In this document: piece after piece, positions 51,181 to 61,200 of the stretch
Layout: each line of letters begins with the position of its first letter
Position numbering within the stretch: the first letter of the stretch is position 1
DNA from: Vespula vulgaris
Lineage: Eukaryota > Arthropoda > Insecta > Hymenoptera > Vespidae
DNA length: 64,000 nucleotides
NCBI RefSeq assembly: GCF_905475345.1
Contig: NC_066610.1
Span: 2,547,780-2,611,779 of the forward strand
Direction of reading: 5' to 3'
Made by a program: the position numbers and the translations under genes
The notes under the pieces: model-generated
What the model was told of the DNA's origin: nothing
What the model saw: the letters and a program-made list of their open reading frames with translations, nothing else
Databases searched by the model: none

Positions 51181-51477
51181 GCAATCCCTAACGTCGTATT
51201 CTGTTCAATTCTCAGCGTTTTGCGTAACCACCAGCATTTCAAACGATTCCCCTGCTTTAGTCTTGCGCATAATTGCGATGTTTTACGAAAAATTACAAGA
51301 TAGAAACAAATTTGTTAGAATCATTGTTATAATATTGTTGGAGTTTATAGAGCGTTGAAAAAATGAAACTTCAATTGGAAGGTAGTACATCAGTTGATTT
51401 TTTCTTTCCGGAATGTTAACATAAAATTGTTTTATACTTCACAAGATATTACGTGCGGTGCAACGTTTAAGCGGTTG

Positions 51478-52265
51478 TATTATTGTTTAAATCTTATTTT
51501 ATATCGACCAATCGTATATTATAGATTCTTTAAATAATTGTAAAGTGATAGAAAGCATACATAAACTTGGGTGCGTTAAGAAAACTATTATTTAAGTATA
51601 ATTTTATATCGAACAAACGTATATTGTAAACCGTTTAAATAATTGTATAGTGATAAAAAGCGTATATAAACAATGGTGCGTTGAGAAAAATATTTAAATA
51701 TAATTTTAACTCGAGTAAACGTATAGTATAGAATGTTCAAATAATTAGTTAAACTAATAGAAAGTATACATAAATTCTGATGCGTTGAGAGAATTATCGT
51801 TTAATTATAATTTTATACCGAACAAACGTATATTGTAAAATTGTTTAAATAATTGTAAAGTGATAGAAAGCATACATAAATTTGATGCATTAAGAGAATT
51901 TTAGACCACCGTTGGGCGTATCGAAAACCGTCGTCCAGTATTTATCCGTAACAACAAACATCTTTTTAGACAATTCTTAGGATATCGCGTGACCCCAGCT
52001 TCGCGAATAATTGAAATGCTCATATACTAAAAAAGAAAAAAATATTATTTTTATCATTGTAATAAGAAAGCGTCGAAAAAAAGGAAGGCAGTATGTAAGC
52101 AGATTTCTGTTCTGCGAAACGTTCGATTAAAATTATTTTCTACGTACTACGAGCGGTATAAAGCTTGAGCGGCGGGGTTGTATTCTGTAAATATTAGTTT
52201 GATACTACCGAGCGTATATATGTAGCGTACATTGCTTAAATGATTGTAAAACGACAAAAAATAAA
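51478..52265. repeat. AT-rich tandem array of about 105 bp, four copies plus a diverged fifth
   Basis: Copies begin near 51480, 51589, 51690 and 51797. The shared body includes ATTTTATATCGAACAAACGTATATTGTA, cited here only as its first 20 bases ATTTTATATCGAACAAACGT, then TTTAAATAATTGTA, GTGATAGAAAGC and GCGTTGAGA. A fifth, older copy is at about 52180-52265, separated by sequence unlike the repeat. Confidence 0.8.
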
Positions 52266-52299
52266 AATGATCTAGGTTTAGCGCGGTTCAACGCGGTCC

Positions 52300-53680
52300 A
52301 ACGCGTGTACCGGAAATTTTAGGGCATGGTAGAGCGTTTCAACTACCGTGAATCCATTCGTGCGTAATTAAGCGTGTTGCGTAATTCCGAAGAGATTGGC
52401 GTAACCCTTAGAAATATTGCGTAAACCCCTAACCCTTATTTAGGTAAATTCTCTGGCTCTGCTAGACGCAACGCAGCGATTTCGCCCACTACGTGGTTTG
52501 GCGTAAGTATCCATTTGGCAAGGTATGGTTTTTTTACACGTAAGTCCTATCGATTTTTCGCAACGTCCGACGTGGACACCCAGAGTTTTGTCTTTTTCAG
52601 GTTATCTGCAACCTCGGAGTTATTCATTTACCTACATACTATCGAGATTACTGAAGCGATGGTATTTTTTTTTGCATAATGTTAAGGGCATTGCGTCGTT
52701 TGAACGAATGCGCGTAATCAGTAGTTTCTTTTTTTTTGTATGAAGCCCACCGTATCTATATAATCCTTACAAATTTTGTGTAAACCTTTGCGTGTATTCA
52801 GCCGAACTTCTGTGGTCCAACTTCGGTGTAATCCAGACGCGACCCAACGATTTGCAGTAAGTATTTTTCTCACTTAAATGCCTTTATGTTCGTTCCGTAA
52901 TTCTACGCGTGTTGCGTAAATTGCATAGTATCTGCAACCCGCAGCTCATTTTCCTAGGTACCAGCGAAGTTATTTAAACTGCGGCCTTTTTTTTTTTCAT
53001 AGTTCGGGATATTTTCGTTTTATCCGAAGAATCCGCGTTTTTATATAGCCTAACGTCTCTGTGTAAACCGTGGCGTGTATTTAGCTTCATTTTAGCGTGT
53101 CTACTTAACTCTAACGTTTCCACATTATCACTTGGTTATCGACCGTATTTTTTTTTTTAACGTGATCTCTATTCGTCGCGTAATTCTTCGCGTATATAGT
53201 AATTTGGAGGGTATTTAGAGCCCTAGCTTATTTTCCATGATACTGGATGGGTTACCTACCCGACAGAATATTTGCATAGTCCCAGGGGTACTTCCGATGA
53301 ATCGTTGCAATGTCCAACTTCTTTACAACGCCAAGCGATTTTGCGAAACCTTTGCACGATTTGAAAGCCCTAGTGTAACGTAGCGTAACGTATTTTTACA
53401 TAACGATCCCGAGATTTGTCGAAAGTACTTCTTTTTTCTTTTTTCATAATGGTTGTCGGAGGTTTTTCTTTTTGACATTCTTAACAGCTGCGTTATTCGT
53501 AGAATACTCTAAGCAGCTTATTTTCGTAGATACTAGCTAGGTTATTGAAACGACAGCATTTTTTCTTTTTTTCTTTTTTATAATTCGTAGGGCACTCGTT
53601 AGATCCGACGAATCTGCGTAAATACTAGGATTTTACTCGTAGATGACCGTGTACTTTCATGTGTATCTGCAACTATCAGC
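52300..53680. repeat. Old, degenerate copies of the 333-bp satellite family
   Basis: This stretch repeats the words GCGTAA, TCCGA, CTAGGTTA and poly-T followed by GCATAATC found in the 333-bp core array, but with many differences and irregular spacing. It contains a telomere-like word CCAGACGCGACCCA near 52833. Confidence 0.65.
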
Positions 53681-55760
53681 TTATTAATCGAAGATATTAC
53701 CGAGGTTATATGATCGACTGCATTTATTTTGCGTAATCTGTGGGGCACTCGCGTTATTTCCGAAGAATCTGCGTAAATACTAGGGTTTTCAGGAAATGCA
53801 GCGTTTCTGTGTAATCCTTGTAGATTTGGCGTCGGTAATAGGGCGTATTTAGGTAGCCTCCGAGAGTGCGGCGTAATCCGATTGTTTCCGCGTTACCACC
53901 CTGTGATTTCGCGTAAGTACTTGCATTTATACGTAATACTTGTGTAAATTCCTGTCGGTTTTCGATAACTCGTGGATGACCGTGTAGTTCCCGTGTATTT
54001 ACAACTGTCGGCTTATTAATCGAAGATATTACCGAGGTTATATGATCGACTGCATTTTTTTTTGCATAATCTGTGGGGCACTCGCGTTATTTCCGACGAA
54101 TCTGCGTAAATACTAGGGTTTTCAGGAAATGCAGCGTTTCTGTGTAATCCTTGGAGATTTGGCGTCGGTAATAGGGCGTATTTAGGTAGCCTCCGAGAAT
54201 GCGGCGTAATCCGATTGTTTCCGCGTTACCACCCTGTGATTTCGCGTAAGTACTTGCATTTATACGTAATACTTGTGTAAATTCCTGTCGGTTTTCGATA
54301 ACTCGTGGATGACCGTGTAGTTCCCGTGTATTTACAACTGTCGGCTTATTAATCGAAGATATTACCGAGGTTATATGATCGACTGCATTTTTTTTTGCAT
54401 AATCTGTGGGGCACTCGCATTATTTCCGAAGAATCTGCGTAAATACTAGGGTTTTCAGGAAATGCAGCGTTTCTGTGTAATCCTTGTAGATTTGGCGTCG
54501 GTAATAGGGCGTATTTAGGTGGCCTCCGAGAATGCGGCGTAATCCGATTGTTTCCGCATTACCATCCTGTGATTTCGCGTAAGTACTTGCCTTTCTACGT
54601 AATACTTGTGTAAATTCCTGTCGGTTTTCGATAACTCGTGGATGACGGTGTAGTTCCCGTGTATTTACAACTGTCGGCTTATTAATCGAAGATATTACCG
54701 AGGTTATATGATCGACTGCATTTTTTTTTTGCATAATCTGTGGGGCACTCGCGTTATTTCCGAAGAATCTGCGTAAATACTAGGGTTTTCAGGAAATGCA
54801 GCGTTTCTGTGTAATCCTTGCAGATTTGGCGTCGGTAATAGGGCGTATTTAGGTGGCCTCCGAGAATGCGGCGTAATCCGATTGTTTCCGCATTACCATC
54901 CTGTGATTTCGCGTAAGTACTTGCCTTTCTACGTAATACTTGTGTAAATTCCTGTCGGTTTTCGATAACTCGTGGATGACGGTGTAGTTCCCGTGTATTT
55001 ACAACTGTCGGCTTATTAATCGAAGATATTACCGAGGTTATATGATCGACTGCATTTTTTTTTTTTTGCATAATCTGTGGGGCACGCGTTATTTCCGACG
55101 AATCTGCGTAAATACTAGGGTTTTCAGGAAATGCAGCGTTTCTGTGTAATCCTTGTAGATTTGGCGTCGGTAATAGGGCGTATTTAGGTGGCCTCCGAGA
55201 ATGCGGCGTAATCCGATTGTTTCCGCGTTACCACCCTGTGATTTCGCGTAAGTACTTGCATTTATACGTAACACTTGTGAAAATTCCTGTCGGTTTTTCG
55301 ATAACTCGTAGATGACCGTGTAGTTCCCGTGTATTTACAACTGTCGGCTTATTAATCGAAGATATTACCGAGGTTATATGATCGACTGCATTTTTTTTGC
55401 ATAATCTGTGGGGCACTCCCGTTATTTCCGACGAATCTGCGTAAATACTAGGGTTTTCAGGAAATTCAGCGTTTCTGTGTAATCCTTGTAGATTTGGCGT
55501 CGGTAATAGGGCGTATTTAGGTGGCCTCCGAGAATGCGGCGTAATCCGATTGTTTCCGCATTACCACCCTGTGATTTCGCGTAAGTACTTGCCTTTGTAC
55601 GTAATACTTGTGTAAATTCCTGTCGGTTTTCGATAACTCGTAGATGACCGTGTAGTTCCCGTGTATTTACAACTGTCGGCTTATTAATCGAAGATATTAC
55701 CGAGGTTATTTAATCGAATGCATTTTTTTTGCATAATCCGCGGGGCACTCGTTATATCCG
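53680..55760. repeat. 333-bp satellite, core array of about six well-conserved copies
   Basis: The marker TGGGGCACTC (or a variant) has its first G at 53742, 54075, 54408, 54742, 55079, 55410 and 55742, so the period is 331-337 bp. The length differences come mainly from a T-run of 7 to 14 bases before GCATAATC. Copies are nearly identical. Minus-strand open frames of 60-105 residues repeat with the unit and are not supported as genes. Confidence 0.95.
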
Positions 55761-57270
55761 ACGAATTTGCGTAACTACTAGCATTTTCATAAAGTCCGGC
55801 ATTTCTGCGTAACCTACAGATTTTACAAAAATCTAAGTACGCAAGCTACAGCGTGGGACATAACCCCACTGTTTTCGCTTTACCATCCGGTGATTAGAAG
55901 TATTTGTCCGTTTTCTTTTTAGGTAATCCCTCGGTTTTTCAATAGTTCCTAACGTACCGACGTAGTTCCTAGGTTTATCAGCAATACCCAGGTTATTTTC
56001 TTAGATACTAGCGAGGTTACTTAAACGACATTTTTGGCCTCCGAGCTTTCTCCGTAATCTCATTTTTTTCCGCATAACCATCTCGTGATTTCGCTCAAGT
56101 ATATTGTTTTTCCGTAATGGATGTCGATTTTTCCTAACTCCTAGATGACCGTGTAATTTCCAGGATATCTGTAACGATCAGCTTATTAATTCTAGATATT
56201 AACGAGGTTATTTAGTCGATAGCATTTTTGAATAGTCCCTGAGGCGGTTGCATTATTTACGTAGACTATACGAACTACCAGCATCTTTATAAAGCTCATC
56301 GTTTCTGGGTAACCCTTACAGATTTTGGCTTATCCGACTGGCGATTTGAAGTAAGTATTTGTGCTTTATTTTTTATTTTTATGTAATATCTGTCTTCAAT
56401 AATTACTAATATACCGACGTAATTTCTAGGTTATCCGTAGTACCCATCTTATTTCCCTAGATTCTAGAGAGGTTACTTAAACGACAACATCGTTGCATAA
56501 TCCCAGGGGCATATTCGTTATTTCCTACGAATCAAGTAACGACCAGCGTCTTCATAAAGTGCAGCATTTCTGTATATCCTCATAGATTTGTCGTCAATCC
56601 TAGAACGTATTTAGGTGGCCTCCGAGCGTCAGGCGTAACGTCATAGTGTCCGCATAAGCGAATAAATTTGTTTTTACCTAACGCTTGTCAAAATGCTTGT
56701 CAATTTTGCATAATTCCTAGATGTCCGTGTAATTTCCACGGTATCTTCATCCACCAACTTACTAATCCTAGATATTAACGTAGTTATTTAATAAACAGCA
56801 ATTAGCATAGTCCGTGGGGCGTTTGCGTTATTATCGAAAAATCGGCGTAACCACCAGCATTTCCATAAAGCTCGTTTCTATGTAACCCTTACAAATTTTG
56901 CAAAAATTCTAGTACGTATTATGGTGGTTTACAGTGGTTCGACGTAATTCCACAGTAATCGCATAAAAACCATTCAGTGATATGAAGTAATTATTTTTCT
57001 TATGTTCCTCTCTCTTAGGTAATCGATTGGTTTTTCCTGTTTATCTGTAATGCCCAGCTTATTTTTCTAAATATTACGTAGAATCGATAAATGACAACAT
57101 ATTTGCATAATCCCAGGGGCACCGCCATATGGGTGTGAACGTAAGTGTGTACGTACGAATGAGAGCGTAGAGTGCCTCTACCGGCCATTTTCTAAAACAG
57201 GTAGCAGGCCTCCGTAATTTCCGTGTAATCACTCTCAGACTGATTTTAGTGTCTAATATTTGTTTCATTT
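55760..57270. repeat. Degenerate distal copies of the 333-bp satellite family
   Basis: Diverged copies share CTCCGAG, CGTAATC, TAGATATTAACGAGGTTATTTA and GCATAATCCCAGGGGC, here given as separate short words. Spacing is irregular. The core array thus sits between older copies on both sides, as expected if unequal exchange renews the middle. Confidence 0.7.
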
Positions 57271-57385
57271 TATTTTATACTATTTGCCTGATTTTATTGT
57301 ATAATATTTGTCTCATTTTAATATATACTATTTGTTTAATTTTATTGCATGATATTTGTGTGATTTTATTATATAATATTAAACA
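57255..57385. repeat. Short AT-rich degenerate tandem repeat
   Basis: Imperfect alternating copies of TTTTATTGTATAATATTTGT and TTTTAATATATACTATTTGT. Confidence 0.7.
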
Positions 57386-57605
57386 GAGGAGAAACTATAA
57401 GTAAACATCAGAATTTGAATGTTTGTGATTGATCATTTATACGACGCCTTTGAATAATCGTCTAAAAAGAAAACGGTTACATCAAGCTTGCGTCTTTATT
57501 GAATAAGAGACACGACTGAGCTTCGATGACATTCCGCCTGCAGTACGTCTGATTTGCGTTCAGTATTCTATCAGACTTCCTTCTGTTTCATGTTAAATTA
57601 TGCGG
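57386..57605. other. Unique spacer in the distal subtelomere
   Basis: About 220 bp with no repeat or gene that I can see. Confidence 0.5.
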
Positions 57606-57770
57606 CATAAGCTGTGGAAAGATTGTAAAAGAGACGTATAAGAACTGTATGAGAGTTGTGCAAAAGTTGTGTGAGATGTGCAAAATGTGTGTAAAAGTTG
57701 TGTGAGACTTACGTAAAAGGTGCGTAAAACTTGTGAGAAAATTCTGTAAAAGTTGTAGAAAAAGTATTGT
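57606..57770 (+). repeat. Degenerate GTAAAAGTTGTG-type repeat
   Basis: Imperfect 12-18 bp copies of GTAAAAGTTGTGTGAGA. They lead directly into the telomere-like variant zone. Confidence 0.7.
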
Positions 57771-58271
57771 CTGAAGGTTGTGTCTGAGGTTGTGTCTGAG
57801 GTTGTGTCTGAAGGTTGTGTTTGAAGGTTGGGTCTGAGGTTGTGTCTGCAGGTTGTGTCTGAAGGTAGTGTCTGAAGGTTGGGTCTGAGGTTGCGTCTGA
57901 AGGTTGTGTCCGAAGGTTGCGTCCGAAGGTTGGGTCTGAGGTTGTGTCTGAAGGTAGTGTCTGAAGGTTGGGTCTGAGGTTGCGTCTGAAGGTTGTGTCC
58001 GAAGGTTGCGTCCGAAGGTTGTGTCCGAGGTTGCGTCTGAAGGTTGCGTCCGAAGGTTGCGTCCGAAGGTTGTGTCCGAGGTTGCGTCTGAAGGTTGTGT
58101 CTGAAGGTTGTGTCTGAAGGTTGTGTCCGAGGTTGCGTCTGAAGGTTGTGTCTGAAGGTTGTGTCCGAGGTTATGTCTGAAGGTTGTGTCTGAAAGTTGT
58201 GTCTGAAGGTTGTGTCCGAGGTTGTGTCTGAAAGTTGTGTCTGAAGGTTGTGTCCGAGGTTGTGTCCGAGG
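57771..58271 (+). repeat. Telomere-like variant repeats (12- and 13-bp) next to the terminal array
   Basis: Units are TTGTGTCTGAAGG, TTGTGTCTGAGG, TTGCGTCCGAAGG, TTGTGTCCGAGG, TTGGGTCTGAGG and similar. They match the terminal TTGCGTCTGGG with one or two extra bases before the final GG and with C/T exchange in the middle. Orientation is the same as the terminal array. Some variants recur in blocks, for example the 57867-57915 and 57969-58005 stretches. Confidence 0.9.
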
Positions 58272-61200
58272 TTGTGTCTGGGTTGCGTCTGGGTTGCGTC
58301 TGGGTTGCGTCTGGGTTGCGTCTGGGTTGCGTCTGGGTTGCGTCTGGGTTGCGTCTGGGTTGCGTCTGGGTTGCGTCTGGGTTGCGTCTGGGTTGCGTCT
58401 GGGTTGCGTCTGGGTTGCGTCTGGGTTGCGTCTGGGTTGCGTCTGGGTTGCGTCTGGGTTGCGTCTGGGTTGCGTCTGGGTTGCGTCTGGGTTGCGTCTG
58501 GGTTGCGTCTGGGTTGCGTCTGGGTTGCGTCTGGGTTGCGTCTGGGTTGCGTCTGGGTTGCGTCTGGGTTGCGTCTGGGTTGCGTCTGGGTTGCGTCTGG
58601 GTTGCGTCTGGGTTGCGTCTGGGTTGCGTCTGGGTTGCGTCTGGGTTGCGTCTGGGTTGCGTCTGGGTTGCGTCTGGGTTGCGTCTGGGTTGCGTCTGGG
58701 TTGCGTCTGGGTTGCGTCTGGGTTGCGTCTGGGTTGCGTCTGGGTTGCGTCTGGGTTGCGTCTGGGTTGCGTCTGGGTTGCGTCTGGGTTGCGTCTGGGT
58801 TGCGTCTGGGTTGCGTCTGGGTTGCGTCTGGGTTGCGTCTGGGTTGCGTCTGGGTTGCGTCTGGGTTGCGTCTGGGTTGCGTCTGGGTTGCGTCTGGGTT
58901 GCGTCTGGGTTGCGTCTGGGTTGCGTCTGGGTTGCGTCTGGGTTGCGTCTGGGTTGCGTCTGGGTTGCGTCTGGGTTGCGTCTGGGTTGCGTCTGGGTTG
59001 CGTCTGGGTTGCGTCTGGGTTGCGTCTGGGTTGCGTCTGGGTTGCGTCTGGGTTGCGTCTGGGTTGCGTCTGGGTTGCGTCTGGGTTGCGTCTGGGTTGC
59101 GTCTGGGTTGCGTCTGGGTTGCGTCTGGGTTGCGTCTGGGTTGCGTCTGGGTTGCGTCTGGGTTGCGTCTGGGTTGCGTCTGGGTTGCGTCTGGGTTGCG
59201 TCTGGGTTGCGTCTGGGTTGCGTCTGGGTTGCGTCTGGGTTGCGTCTGGGTTGCGTCTGGGTTGCGTCTGGGTTGCGTCTGGGTTGCGTCTGGGTTGCGT
59301 CTGGGTTGCGTCTGGGTTGCGTCTGGGTTGCGTCTGGGTTGCGTCTGGGTTGCGTCTGGGTTGCGTCTGGGTTGCGTCTGGGTTGCGTCTGGGTTGCGTC
59401 TGGGGTGCGTCTGGGTTGCGTCTGGGTTGCGTCTGGGTTGCGTCTGGGTTGCGTCTGGGTTGCGTCTGGGTTGCGTCTGGGTTGCGTCTGGGTTGCGTCT
59501 GGGTTGCGTCTGGGTTGCGTCTGGGTTGCGTCTGGGTTGCGTCTGGGTTGCGTCTGGGTTGCGTCTGGGTTGCGTCTGGGTTGCGTCTGGGTTGCGTCTG
59601 GGTTGCGTCTGGGTTGCGTCTGGGTTGCGTCTGGGTTGCGTCTGGGTTGCGTCTGGGTTGCGTCTGGGTTGCGTCTGGGTTGCGTCTGGGTTGCGTCTGG
59701 GTTGCGTCTGGGTTGCGTCTGGGTTGCGTCTGGGTTGCGTCTGGGTTGCGTCTGGGTTGCGTCTGGGTTGCGTCTGGGTTGCGTCTGGGTTGCGTCTGGG
59801 TTGCGTCTGGGTTGCGTCTGGGTTGCGTCTGGGTTGCGTCTGGGTTGCGTCTGGGTTGCGTCTGGGTTGCGTCTGGGTTGCGTCTGGGTTGCGTCTGGGT
59901 TGCGTCTGGGTTGCGTCTGGGTTGCGTCTGGGTTGCGTCTGGGTTGCGTCTGGGTTGCGTCTGGGTTGCGTCTGGGTTGCGTCTGGGTTGCGTCTGGGTT
60001 GCGTCTGGGTTGCGTCTGGGTTGCGTCTGGGTTGCGTCTGGGTTGCGTCTGGGTTGCGTCTGGGTTGCGTCTGGGTTGCGTCTGGGTTGCGTCTGGGTTG
60101 CGTCTGGGTTGCGTCTGGGTTGCGTCTGGGTTGCGTCTGGGTTGCGTCTGGGTTGCGTCTGGGTTGCGTCTGGGTTGCGTCTGGGTTGCGTCTGGGTTGC
60201 GTCTGGGTTGCGTCTGGGTTGCGTCTGGGTTGCGTCTGGGTTGCGTCTGGGTTGCGTCTGGGTTGCGTCTGGGTTGCGTCTGGGTTGCGTCTGGGTTGCG
60301 TCTGGGTTGCGTCTGGGTTGCGTCTGGGTTGCGTCTGGGTTGCGTCTGGGTTGCGTCTGGGTTGCGTCTGGGTTGCGTCTGGGTTGCGTCTGGGTTGCGT
60401 CTGGGTTGCGTCTGGGTTGCGTCTGGGTTGCGTCTGGGTTGCGTCTGGGTTGCGTCTGGGTTGCGTCTGGGTTGCGTCTGGGTTGCGTCTGGGTTGCGTC
60501 TGGGTTGCGTCTGGGTTGCGTCTGGGTTGCGTCTGGGTTGCGTCTGGGTTGCGTCTGGGTTGCGTCTGGGTTGCGTCTGGGTTGCGTCTGGGTTGCGTCT
60601 GGGTTGCGTCTGGGTTGCGTCTGGGTTGCGTCTGGGTTGCGTCTGGGTTGCGTCTGGGTTGCGTCTGGGTTGCGTCTGGGTTGCGTCTGGGTTGCGTCTG
60701 GGTTGCGTCTGGGTTGCGTCTGGGTTGCGTCTGGGTTGCGTCTGGGTTGCGTCTGGGTTGCGTCTGGGTTGCGTCTGGGTTGCGTCTGGGTTGCGTCTGG
60801 GTTGCGTCTGGGTTGCGTCTGGGTTGCGTCTGGGTTGCGTCTGGGTTGCGTCTGGGTTGCGTCTGGGGTGCGTCTGGGTTGCGTCTGGGTTGCGTCTGGG
60901 TTGCGTCTGGGTTGCGTCTGGGTTGCGTCTGGGTTGCGTCTGGGTTGCGTCTGGGTTGCGTCTGGGTTGCGTCTGGGTTGCGTCTGGGTTGCGTCTGGGT
61001 TGCGTCTGGGTTGCGTCTGGGTTGCGTCTGGGTTGCGTCTGGGTTGCGTCTGGGTTGCGTCTGGGTTGCGTCTGGGTTGCGTCTGGGTTGCGTCTGGGTT
61101 GCGTCTGGGTTGCGTCTGGGTTGCGTCTGGGTTGCGTCTGGGTTGCGTCTGGGTTGCGTCTGGGTTGCGTCTGGGTTGCGTCTGGGTTGCGTCTGGGTTG

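Noticed and set aside
54420..55416. Minus-strand frames of 61-105 residues repeated in the 333-bp satellite
   Set aside because: They repeat with the satellite and are similar only because the DNA is. Neighbouring copies break the frame, and no domain is seen.
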